From Synergistaceae bacterium (lineage in GTDB: Bacteria; Synergistota; Synergistia; Synergistales; Synergistaceae): 7,526 bases of DNA. The stretch is from positions 1-7,526 of the forward strand of contig JAUNNW010000067.1 of assembly GCA_030531285.1 (NCBI GenBank). The letters are read 5' to 3'. The translations under genes were made by a program, and so were the position numbers. The notes beneath the pieces are model-generated. The model worked only from the letters and a program-made list of their open reading frames with translations, made no database searches and had not been told where the DNA came from. Below, in pieces: positions 1 to 6,904 of the stretch; the stretch's first letter is position 1, and every line of letters starts with the position of its first letter.

Positions 1-1338
1 AACGTCGGCGACATCGCCGGCATGGGAGCAGACCTTTTTGAATCCTACGTCAACTCCGTAATAGCCGCGATGGCGGTGGGAGCGGTTGTTATAGCCGGAA
101 CAGCGGGTGTTTTCTATCCGCTTTTCCTTGCGGCGGTCGGCATTGCTGCTTCAATTCTCGGCATGGCATTTGTCCGCGTCAAAAAAGACGGTGATCCTTC
201 CAAAGCGCTCAGCACTGGTCTTGTCATGACCGGCGTTATTATGATTATCGCGACATATTTCCTTACCGGCGCGGTATTTGGTGAGCTTACCTATTTCTGG
301 GCTGTCGTTTCGGGTGTTGTTTCAGGCATCGCAATCGGCGGAGTCACGGAATACTACACGTCAGACGCGTTCCCGAGTGTCAAGGAAATTGCTGAAGCCT
401 CGCAGACTGGTCCCGCTACAAACATTCTGTCAGGTCTCGGCGTTGGAATGAAATCAACGGCAATCCCTGTGCTTCTTGTCTGCATCGCAGTCTGGGCAGG
501 TTTTAAATTCGGAGGTCTTTATGGAATCTCCTGCGCCGCAGTTGGTATGCTTTCAATAACCGGTATGGCGCTTTCAGTTGACGCCTACGGCCCTATTTCA
601 GACAACGCAGGCGGCATCGCCGAAATGGCGGAACTTCCTGAAGAAGTCCGCAATATTACAGACAAACTCGACGCTGTCGGCAACACGACGGCGGCAGTCG
701 GTAAAGGTCTTGCAATTGGTTCAGCAGCCCTTACGGCTCTTGCTCTGTTCGTTTCATACGCACAGGCAACGAAAATCACGGCTATTGACCTTCAAAATTC
801 AAACGTTATGATAGGCCTCTTCATCGGCGGCATGCTTCCGTTTGTGTTCAGCGCCCTCGCAATTCAGGCTGTTTCGCGCGCCGCTGAAAAAATGATACAG
901 GAAGTTCGCAGACAGTTCCGCGAAATCGCGGGAATTATGGAAGGCAAAGCACGCCCGGAATATGAGCGCTGCGTTGACATTTCAACGGCGGCAGCTCTTA
1001 AGGAAATGATTATCCCCGGACTTATGGCGGTCGTGGTTCCTGTTATAGTCGGCGTGGTTCTTGGCCCTGAAGCTCTTGGAGGGCTTCTTGGCGGTTCCAT
1101 AGTAACCGGAGTTATGATGGCTATATTTATGTCAAACTCGGGCGGCGCCTGGGACAATGCCAAGAAATACATTGAATCAGGCCAGTACGGCGGAAAAGGC
1201 TCGGCTCCGCACGCGGCGGCAGTCGTTGGAGATACCGTAGGTGACCCGTTCAAGGACACCGCAGGTCCCAGCCTTAATATTCTTATAAAGCTTATGTCCG
1301 TCGTTGCGACGGTTCTTGCACCGCTCTTTATCCGTTAA
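1..1338 (+). CDS. hppA: Membrane-bound ion-pumping pyrophosphatase, 5'-truncated
   Basis: Integral membrane pyrophosphatase that couples PPi hydrolysis to pumping of Na+ and/or H+ across the cytoplasmic membrane. The reading frame is open from base 1, so the gene starts upstream; 445 residues are present of a family usually near 650-700, and the ATG at 22 is internal. The window opens in the family motif DNVGD-AGMGADLFESY of helix 6. Further signatures are GNTTAAVGKG (about residues 227-236), SNSGGAWDNAKK (about 378-389) and GDTVGDPFKDTAGPS near the end, whose Asp and Lys residues bind Mg-PPi. The gate lysine lies in NILIKL. Several hydrophobic membrane spans alternate with these loops. Alanine (codon 691-693) and glycine (700-702) stand where K+-independent enzymes have Lys and Thr, which predicts a K+-dependent enzyme. 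Glu at 40-42 is at the position used by Na+ pumps. A terminator follows, so it is probably not cotranscribed with dnaG. Confidence 0.97.
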   Translation, partial: NVGDIAGMGADLFESYVNSVIAAMAVGAVVIAGTAGVFYPLFLAAVGIAASILGMAFVRVKKDGDPSKALSTGLVMTGVIMIIATYFLTGAVFGELTYFWAVVSGVVSGIAIGGVTEYYTSDAFPSVKEIAEASQTGPATNILSGLGVGMKSTAIPVLLVCIAVWAGFKFGGLYGISCAAVGMLSITGMALSVDAYGPISDNAGGIAEMAELPEEVRNITDKLDAVGNTTAAVGKGLAIGSAALTALALFVSYAQATKITAIDLQNSNVMIGLFIGGMLPFVFSALAIQAVSRAAEKMIQEVRRQFREIAGIMEGKARPEYERCVDISTAAALKEMIIPGLMAVVVPVIVGVVLGPEALGGLLGGSIVTGVMMAIFMSNSGGAWDNAKKYIESGQYGGKGSAPHAAAVVGDTVGDPFKDTAGPSLNILIKLMSVVATVLAPLFIR

Positions 1339-1346
1339 TATTAACG

Positions 1347-1403
1347 CTGAAAAAGCAAGCGCGGAGGGACAGGCAGCTGTCCCTCCGTGTTCTCTGAAAA
1401 AGC
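1347..1403. repeat. 10-base direct repeat flanking the terminator hairpin
   Basis: CTGAAAAAGC occurs at 1347-1356 and again at 1394-1403, on either side of the 1360-1389 hairpin. The sequence between the copies is 37 bases long and almost entirely palindrome. This could be a duplicated target around a small palindromic element, or A-rich sequence flanking a terminator by chance. Confidence 0.4.
1360..1393 (+). terminator. Rho-independent terminator of hppA
   Basis: A GC-rich hairpin begins 21 bases after the hppA stop. The arms GGAGGGACAG (1363-1372) and CTGTCCCTCC (1377-1386) pair perfectly around a GCAG loop. The stem extends outward by C-G, a G-T wobble and C-G to 1360/1389. The following TTCT is only a weak U tract, so termination may be partial or factor-assisted. 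Its position between two functionally unrelated genes supports the call. Confidence 0.72.
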
Positions 1404-1424
1404 GCACAGCTGCCGGCGGTGAAC

Positions 1425-1503
1425 AATTAAGAATGAATAATTGCCGTATGATAAGTTTTTGCCGGAGAATTTTCATTCTTAATTCTTCATCTGTAATCCT
1501 TAA
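1425..1503. repeat. AT-rich inverted repeat with TTAAGAAT units
   Basis: AATTAAGAATGAA at 1425-1437 is matched by its perfect reverse complement at 1472-1484, giving a possible 13-bp stem with a 34-base loop. A third, variant unit (ATCCTTAA) lies at 1496-1503, so the core octamer appears once on + and twice on -. It sits in the otherwise gene-free 185-base gap between hppA and dnaG. It looks like a copy of a dispersed AT-rich repeat; a role in transcription or mRNA folding upstream of dnaG is possible. I see no convincing dnaG promoter in this gap. Confidence 0.5.
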
Positions 1504-1523
1504 TTTGACAGTGGGGGTTGAGC

Positions 1524-3251
1524 TTGTCAGAAGTTGATGAAATAAAAAGCAAACTGGATATTGCCGAAGTTGTCGGTGATTACGTGAAACTCGTCCGCAA
1601 AGGGACGAGATATTGGGGCTGCTGCCCGTTTCACAACGAAAAAACGCCGTCATTCACCGTCTCTTCCGAAAAGCAGAGTTTTCACTGCTTTGGCTGCGGA
1701 AAGGGCGGCGACGTTTTCAGTTTTGTTCAGGAAATAGAACATCTTGATTTTCGCGAAACGCTTGAACGGCTTGCGGAGCGAGCCGGAGTGAAACTTCAGC
1801 CGCGCAGCGGAAAATTTTCGGACACAAAAACAAAGAAAAACATTCTTGCCGACGCGCAGGAATTTTTCAGAAAATCCTACAACACTCCGGGGGCAAGCGC
1901 CGCGCGCGCGTATCTTGACAGAAGAAACATCAGCTGCGAAACGGCTGCGGCATTCGGCATAGGCTGGGCGCCTGACAGCTGGAACAGCCTTTCGTCCATG
2001 CTGCTGACCAAGGGATATAAAGAAAAGGAACTCATCGACAGCGGACTTGTGTCGCAGGGAAACAAAGGAATTTACGACCGTTTCCGCGGCCGCGTAATGT
2101 TTCCGATATACAACGTTACGGACAAACTGATAGGCTTCGGCGGACGCGCTATAGCAGGGGAAGACGCCAAATATCTCAACAGCCCTGAAAGCGAAATCTT
2201 CAACAAAAGAAACAATTTGTACTTGCTTAACAAAGCCAAAATTGCAATGCACAAGGCAAACGCAGCGATACTTGTTGAGGGTTATATGGACGCGATACGC
2301 TGCCACCTGTGCGGATTTACAAATGCTGTTGCTTCGCTTGGCACGGCTCTTACCGAACAGCAGGCTGTGCTTATAAAAAGGATGGCTGACATCTGCTGCA
2401 TCTGCTACGACTCTGACGGAGCAGGGCAGGAAGCCGCACTCCGCGGCATGTACATTCTTCAGAAGCACGGCATTTCCGTTAAAGTTGTTAAACTTGAGGG
2501 CGGTAAAGACCCTGACGAAATTCTGCAGCTTGAAAACGGAGCGGATTATTTCAGAAAAGCATTGGAAGAAGCCCTGCCGCTTCCGGTATACCATGCGGTT
2601 GTGTGTATGAATACGCAGAATGAACCCGAAAAAGCCGCGCAGGCAAGAGAACAGCTTCTTGAAGGGCTTGCGTCGCTGTCTGTGTTTGAACTTAAACCGT
2701 ACATTGACAAAGTTGCTCAGATACTCGGAGTTTTGCGGCACAATCTTGAAGACGAAATACGCGGGCGTCAGGAAATGGTGCGCGGAAGAGAAAACAGCCT
2801 CAGCAGGGAATATGCGGTTTTTGAAAACAGAGCGGCGGAAAAAACTGACGAAAGAGAAGTTATGCTCTGCAGCCTGCTTTGGAATAATGAAAAATTGAGA
2901 ATGCGCTACAAGCCCTCAGATGTGATACACTTTATAGGCGACGGGGTTGTCCAGAACATCATCTCGGCGCTGCTGTCCGGAGAGAGCAGGGAAGAGCTCG
3001 AAACCCGCTGGAGAAATCTTGGCGACAGCAGCTGCCTGTCTGTAATTGCCAAAGGCAACGCTCTGTTGGAACAGGGACAGGAAGAATTAGAACTGGCAGA
3101 CAGACTGCTTAAGGAACTGAGAAAAGCCACGGCTGAAAAACGAATCAAAACACTGCGCGCCAAAATGATAAGAGGCGCGGCAGACAACAAAGATATGGCA
3201 GAATACTGCGAACTGGTTAAATACGTCAAAGGAGGAACACCGTTAAAATGA
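1524..3251 (+). CDS. dnaG: DNA primase
   Basis: Synthesises the short RNA primers used to start lagging-strand DNA synthesis, acting with the replicative helicase. Counting from TTG at 1524 (575 residues, usual length for DnaG), an N-terminal CHC2 zinc-binding domain has CPFH (Cys34, His37) and CFGC (Cys55, Cys58). The catalytic core holds RFRGRVMFPI (about 187-196) and the TOPRIM domain, with the catalytic Glu of LVEGYMDA (Glu252), the DSD acidic pair (Asp296, Asp298) and a GGKDPDE motif (about 326-332). The C-terminal 140 or so residues are the divergent helicase-binding region. I prefer the TTG at 1524 over the in-frame TTG at 1518: the only purine-rich ribosome site (GTGGGGG, 1511-1517) directly abuts 1518 but lies 6 bases before 1524, and the resulting start (M-SEVDEIKSKLDI) matches the usual DnaG beginning. 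It overlaps rpoD by 4 bases (ATGA). Confidence 0.96.
   Translation: MSEVDEIKSKLDIAEVVGDYVKLVRKGTRYWGCCPFHNEKTPSFTVSSEKQSFHCFGCGKGGDVFSFVQEIEHLDFRETLERLAERAGVKLQPRSGKFSDTKTKKNILADAQEFFRKSYNTPGASAARAYLDRRNISCETAAAFGIGWAPDSWNSLSSMLLTKGYKEKELIDSGLVSQGNKGIYDRFRGRVMFPIYNVTDKLIGFGGRAIAGEDAKYLNSPESEIFNKRNNLYLLNKAKIAMHKANAAILVEGYMDAIRCHLCGFTNAVASLGTALTEQQAVLIKRMADICCICYDSDGAGQEAALRGMYILQKHGISVKVVKLEGGKDPDEILQLENGADYFRKALEEALPLPVYHAVVCMNTQNEPEKAAQAREQLLEGLASLSVFELKPYIDKVAQILGVLRHNLEDEIRGRQEMVRGRENSLSREYAVFENRAAEKTDEREVMLCSLLWNNEKLRMRYKPSDVIHFIGDGVVQNIISALLSGESREELETRWRNLGDSSCLSVIAKGNALLEQGQEELELADRLLKELRKATAEKRIKTLRAKMIRGAADNKDMAEYCELVKYVKGGTPLK
3229..3236 (+). promoter_or_regulatory. Ribosome binding site for rpoD, inside dnaG
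   Basis: AAGGAGGA is a near-perfect Shine-Dalgarno sequence overlapping the last codons of dnaG. The gap to the ATG at 3248 is about 12 bases, longer than typical, but no closer in-frame start exists. Together with the ATGA stop/start overlap this suggests rpoD translation is coupled to dnaG. Confidence 0.7.
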
Positions 3252-5068
3252 CCGCGAAAAAAGATACAAAAGAGACAACTGAAAAGAAAACTGCCGCAAT
3301 AAAAATGGGTAAAGGTTCCGCAGTTCGTGAAAGCGGTAAAAGCAAGACTGCTGAAGAAACAAACAGCGTGAAAGAAACAGCAAAGAAAAAAAACAAACCC
3401 GAAGCTGTTAACGATACCGAAAAAAAGAATACCAAAACCACGGCAAAAAAAGATAAAGCTGCTGAAACGGCATCATCAAAAAACAAGGCTGCATCTGAGA
3501 AAGCTCCGTCTTCCGCAAAAAAAAGCTTTAAAAAAGAAACGGCTGAAGCAGACGAAACTGCTGAAAAGAAACTGCAAAAGGCTGCATCTGCGAAAAAAAC
3601 AAAGAAAGCCGCACAGCCAAAACAGCCGAAAAAACAGGATATGTCGGATGAACTGGAATTTCTCATAGAAGACGGCGAAACACTTAAAAGAGATGCAGAA
3701 GCTGATTTTTCTGTTCGCAACCTCAAGATAAGCATTGGCAGTACTTTTGAAGACGACGCGATAACGGAAGAAGAAGCCGTACAGGTGGCTGCCGAATCTG
3801 CTGCCGCAATCCTTGAGTCCGTGCACAAGAAAGTTGCTGCTTCAAAAAACAGAAAAGAAGACGGCTCCGAAAAAACGATCAAAGACGATGCGATGGGGCT
3901 TGATTTGGCGTTTGCAGTAGACAAAGTTGTTGCCGGGGACGAAATTCCGGCGGACATTCAGGAAATTCTGACAGAAGAAGGTGCTGATGAATACACGGCA
4001 TGCATTGAAAGTGTAAGAGAAATTCTTCAAGAAGGCCGCGAAAAAGGTTACATGACCTATGACGACCTTGAAAAACATCTGCCCAAGGAATTCCTTACTC
4101 CGGAGGTAATTGACAATCTCTACACCAACCTTATGGAACTTGGCGTGGACGTTATTGAAGAAGTTAAGACAAAATCAATTGACGGAGAAGCTATGCCGGG
4201 AGTTGAAGCCGCTAACGACCTTGAAGATTTGGACGAACTTCCGCTGTCGGATCCTGTAAGAATGTATTTAAGAGAAATCGGAAAAATTGATTTGCTTAAA
4301 CCTGAACAGGAAGTTGAGTATGCCAAGGGCGTTGAGGAAGGAAGACCCGGATGCAAAGACAAACTTGTTGAGGCAAACCTAAGGCTTGTTGTAAGCATTG
4401 CGAAAAAATACATCGGCAGAGGAATGCTCTTCCTCGACCTCATACAGGAAGGCAATTTGGGGCTGATTCGCGCCGTAGAAAAATTTGACTACACAAAAGG
4501 CTACAAATTCAGCACATACGCAACGTGGTGGATACGTCAGGCAATTACGAGAGCAATCGCTGACCAGGCGAGAACCATACGAATACCGGTGCACATGGTT
4601 GAAACAATCAACAAACTTGTAAGAGTATCGCGGCAGCTTGTACAGGAACTAGGACGCGAAGCGACTGTTGAAGAAATCGCTGCCAGAATGGAACTTCCTT
4701 CCAACAGAGTTGAAGAAATCCAGCGCATTGCGCAGGAACCTGTATCGCTTGAAACACCTATCGGTGAAGAAGAAGACAGCCAGCTCGGCGATTTTCTGGA
4801 AGACAAAGAAATGCCAAGCCCTGAAGAAGCGGCAGCCACGCAGATACTGAGGGAACAGCTTGACTCAATGCTTGATGACCTTACCGAAAGGGAAAGCGAA
4901 GTTTTGAGGCTGCGCTTTGGCTTGGAAGACGGGCACGCACACACACTGGAAGAGGTCGGAAAACGTTTCGGAGTGACAAGAGAACGCATACGCCAGATTG
5001 AAGCGAAAGCACTCCGCAAGCTCCGCCATCCCAGCAGAAGCAAAAAACTCAGAGATTTTCTTGAATAA
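3248..5068 (+). CDS. rpoD: Primary RNA polymerase sigma factor (sigma-70/SigA)
   Basis: Housekeeping sigma factor that brings RNA polymerase to -10/-35 promoters. The 606 residues fall into clear parts. Residues 1-130 are a low-complexity tail rich in Lys, Ala, Thr and Glu. About 132-250 is a mainly acidic linker. About 252-306 resembles region 1.1. Region 1.2 begins at DPVRMYLREIG (335-345). Region 2 (about 371-449) carries LIQEGNLGL and the -10 recognition helix YATWWIRQAITRA (424-436). Region 3 is about 450-526. Region 4 (about 540-606) ends in the helix-turn-helix TLEEVGKRFGVTRERIRQIE that reads the -35 box. The segment between regions 1.2 and 2.1 is short, unlike the large proteobacterial insertion. 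It is the last gene of the dnaG operon and is followed by a hairpin. The basic tail is unusual for this family outside Actinobacteria; its function is unknown. Several A7-A8 runs lie in the tail-coding part. Confidence 0.97.
   Translation: MTAKKDTKETTEKKTAAIKMGKGSAVRESGKSKTAEETNSVKETAKKKNKPEAVNDTEKKNTKTTAKKDKAAETASSKNKAASEKAPSSAKKSFKKETAEADETAEKKLQKAASAKKTKKAAQPKQPKKQDMSDELEFLIEDGETLKRDAEADFSVRNLKISIGSTFEDDAITEEEAVQVAAESAAAILESVHKKVAASKNRKEDGSEKTIKDDAMGLDLAFAVDKVVAGDEIPADIQEILTEEGADEYTACIESVREILQEGREKGYMTYDDLEKHLPKEFLTPEVIDNLYTNLMELGVDVIEEVKTKSIDGEAMPGVEAANDLEDLDELPLSDPVRMYLREIGKIDLLKPEQEVEYAKGVEEGRPGCKDKLVEANLRLVVSIAKKYIGRGMLFLDLIQEGNLGLIRAVEKFDYTKGYKFSTYATWWIRQAITRAIADQARTIRIPVHMVETINKLVRVSRQLVQELGREATVEEIAARMELPSNRVEEIQRIAQEPVSLETPIGEEEDSQLGDFLEDKEMPSPEEAAATQILREQLDSMLDDLTERESEVLRLRFGLEDGHAHTLEEVGKRFGVTRERIRQIEAKALRKLRHPSRSKKLRDFLE
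3251..3640 (+). other. Region of rpoD encoding a Lys/Ala-rich basic tail
   Basis: This 130-codon stretch encodes repeated KK, AKK and KKT-type strings with almost no hydrophobic residues, much like histone H1-type tails. It is unusually A-rich, including A8 runs at 3386-3393 and 3517-3524 and an A7G run at 3420-3427 that reads A-AAA-AAG in the rpoD frame. The protein is predicted disordered here. The conserved sigma regions start far downstream, so the tail is an addition to, not a replacement of, region 1.1. Confidence 0.75.
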
Positions 5069-5074
5069 ATAAAC

Positions 5075-5103
5075 TATGCCCCTCGCAAGAGGGGCATAAT
5101 TTA
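5075..5103 (+). terminator. Hairpin terminator of the dnaG-rpoD operon
   Basis: TATGCCCCTC (5075-5084) and GAGGGGCATA (5089-5098) form a perfect 10-bp stem closed by a GCAA (GNRA-type) tetraloop, starting 7 bases after the rpoD stop. The + strand tail AATTTA is only weakly U-rich. On the - strand the same hairpin is followed by GTTTATTTATT, so it may work in both directions. Confidence 0.75.
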
Positions 5104-5161
5104 TGAAATAAAACCTAACCTGAAAACCTGAAAGCGGCACTATCCGTAAAAGCCCGTGTCT

Positions 5162-5189
5162 TTGATTGTGCGGTAAATGAGAGTATAAT
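5162..5189 (+). promoter_or_regulatory. Sigma-70 promoter for mod-res
   Basis: A perfect -10 box TATAAT lies at 5184-5189. A partial -35 box, TTGATT (4 of 6 matches to TTGACA), lies at 5162-5167 with a 16-base spacer. It sits after the rpoD hairpin and about 38 bases before the mod ATG, which fits a separate transcription unit with a short leader. A GAAAGGA ribosome site follows at 5211-5217, 10 bases before the start. Confidence 0.65.
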
Positions 5190-5227
5190 ATTTGGGAAAT
5201 GACAAACTTTGAAAGGACTGGGTTGTT

Positions 5228-6904
5228 ATGGCGAAGAAACTGGAACTTACTTGGATAGGCAAAGAAGAAAAAATAAAAGTTGAACCGCGGCTTTTGATTG
5301 AGCGTCCTGAACTGTCAAATTGCGCCAATGACCCTGATACAGAAAATATGCTCATTCACGGCGATAATCTTCTTGCTCTCAAGGCTCTTGAAGGAAAATA
5401 CGCCGGACAGGTTAAATGTATCTATATTGACCCGCCGTACAATATTGGCGAAGCTTTTGAATATTACGACGATAACCTTGAACACTCAATATGGTTAAGT
5501 TTGATGAAAGCGCGTTTAGATATTCTTAGAAATTTGTTGGCAGAGGAAGGCTTCTTTTGCTGTCAATGTGATGACTCAGAAGGACAGTATCTTAAAGTTT
5601 TATGTGACGAAATATTTGGCAGGGTAAATTATCTTACAACAATTTACGTTCGGGTGCGGTATCCAGAAAAGACACTAAAACAAGATATGTCATTTCACAA
5701 AGAAATCGAACAAATTCATGTGTACAGGAAGAGTGCTTTGGCAAAGGCTATTTTAGATACTGTTGAAATCGGTTATGAAAAGTTTAATTACAGAATTACC
5801 ATAACAGGAAATCCAAGCAAATCGATCGTTTTGGGTGGTAAGAATGTAGAGGTATATACAAAAGAAAATTTTCAAATTACCGAAGAAATAGGTTCAGAGT
5901 ACGGTCTCAAAGAAATTTGGGCTACTGGGACTATACTTGATGGTAATTCATCGGGACGTTTCTTTAGAGATTATCTAACAGGACGATATGAGGAAGATGG
6001 ATATGGTGTACTATATAAAGTGTATGGTATAGGTGATGATAGATATGATTTTCGCTATTTTACTGGACCTAATCGCATTGGGGCAACAAAGGGAAAATAT
6101 TATCAAGGTGTGCCAACAGAAAAACTCAATGGAAAAATATTTCAAAAAAAGCCGATTAACGGCTTTGTCGATTTAGCCGCAAGCTTTGGCAACTGTAGAC
6201 AAGAAGGTGGGGCTGGTTTTAGAGGAGGTAAAAAACCTGAAACGCTTGTTAAAATGTTACTTCACCACTTTTCAAAAAAATATGATTTAGTATTAGATTC
6301 CTTTTTGGGATCAGGTACTACTTGTGCTGTAGCACATAAAATGAATAGAAAATATATTGGAATAGAAATGGGAAGACAATGTGAAGAACTATGCCAGCCA
6401 AGGCTTAATAGAGTTATTTTAGGTGATAAAACTGGTATTTCAAAAGATGTTGCCTGGCAGGGCGGAGGCGCGTATAAGTTTTACGAGCTTGCGCCTACGC
6501 TTATAAATGAGGACGCGTACGGCGAAAAGGTTATCAACAAAGAGTATGACGCGGATATGCTTGCGTCTGCGGTTGCACTGCACGAGGGCTACATTTATGA
6601 GCCGGACGAAAAAGTTTTTTGGAAGCAGTCAAGGGGCAGCGAAAAGTCTTTCCTGTTTGTTACGACAAAGTTTGTTTCAATGGAATACGCAGAGATGATA
6701 AAAGGCAGTATGGCTGAAGGCGAGTTTCTGACTATTGCCTGTTCTGCGTTTGAAAACGGCGCGGATAAGATTTATCCGGAAATCAAGATAAAGAAGATAC
6801 CTCAAATGCTGCTAAAGCGCTGTGAGTTCGGCATTGACAATTATGAACTGAATATCAAGCATCCGCCTGTTTATGAGGACGAGGAGGATTTTGATGATGA
6901 ATAG
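5228..6904 (+). CDS. mod: Type III-like site-specific DNA methyltransferase (Mod subunit)
   Basis: Predicted to methylate a base, most likely the N6 of adenine, within a specific DNA site, marking host DNA against the partner nuclease. It is a beta-class enzyme: the catalytic DPPY motif (residues 68-71) precedes the AdoMet-binding DSFLGSGTT (357-365), with KKPETLV (335-341) just before it. The region between (about 135-335) is the expected target-recognition domain and shares no motif I recognise. Residues about 400-558 form a C-terminal domain ending in an acidic tail. Length (558) is within the usual Mod range. The ATG at 5228 has a GAAAGGA site and a promoter upstream. The central part is clearly AT-richer than both ends: by hand count 17 of 60 GC at 6001-6060 and 15 of 60 at 6241-6300, against 27 of 60 at 5401-5460 and 28 of 60 at 6481-6540. 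This suggests exchange of the recognition domain. It overlaps res. Confidence 0.9.
   Translation: MAKKLELTWIGKEEKIKVEPRLLIERPELSNCANDPDTENMLIHGDNLLALKALEGKYAGQVKCIYIDPPYNIGEAFEYYDDNLEHSIWLSLMKARLDILRNLLAEEGFFCCQCDDSEGQYLKVLCDEIFGRVNYLTTIYVRVRYPEKTLKQDMSFHKEIEQIHVYRKSALAKAILDTVEIGYEKFNYRITITGNPSKSIVLGGKNVEVYTKENFQITEEIGSEYGLKEIWATGTILDGNSSGRFFRDYLTGRYEEDGYGVLYKVYGIGDDRYDFRYFTGPNRIGATKGKYYQGVPTEKLNGKIFQKKPINGFVDLAASFGNCRQEGGAGFRGGKKPETLVKMLLHHFSKKYDLVLDSFLGSGTTCAVAHKMNRKYIGIEMGRQCEELCQPRLNRVILGDKTGISKDVAWQGGGAYKFYELAPTLINEDAYGEKVINKEYDADMLASAVALHEGYIYEPDEKVFWKQSRGSEKSFLFVTTKFVSMEYAEMIKGSMAEGEFLTIACSAFENGADKIYPEIKIKKIPQMLLKRCEFGIDNYELNIKHPPVYEDEEDFDDE
6883..6887 (+). promoter_or_regulatory. Ribosome binding site for res, inside mod
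   Basis: GGAGG within the GAGGAGGAT codons of the acidic mod C-terminus lies 6 bases before the ATG at 6894, an ideal spacing. It decides the res start and suggests coupled synthesis of the two subunits. Confidence 0.75.

Noticed and set aside
1447..1452. TATGAT as a possible -10 box for dnaG
   Set aside because: Five of six bases match, but the sequence 16-18 bases upstream (around 1423-1429) bears no resemblance to a -35 box.
1505..1510. Perfect TTGACA that could be a -35 box
   Set aside because: A matching -10 would lie inside the dnaG coding region, downstream of the start codon, and no TATAAT-like box is present at the right distance.
1177..1653. - strand open frame spanning the hppA-dnaG gap (158 codons)
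   Set aside because: It overlaps two conserved genes at its ends, and its middle is just translated repeat and hairpin sequence.
1650..2741. Long open frame on the - strand opposite dnaG (363 codons)
   Set aside because: It is fully antisense to the well-conserved primase, its product is Phe/Arg/Val-rich with no recognisable motif, and it has no supporting context.
3226..3957. - strand open frame of 243 codons opposite the rpoD tail
   Set aside because: It is the complement of the Lys/Glu-rich codons and gives a Phe/Ser/Ala-rich low-complexity product; it exists only because the + strand is A-rich there.
5118..5133. Tandem duplication ACCTGAAA x2 upstream of the mod promoter
   Set aside because: Two copies of an 8-mer lying well upstream of the -35 box are too little to claim an operator or a repeat array.
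6144..6280. A7 runs at 6144-6150 and 6274-6280 in mod as phase-variation switches
   Set aside because: Phase-variable mod genes usually carry much longer homopolymers or tandem tetranucleotides; A7 runs are expected by chance in this AT-rich block.
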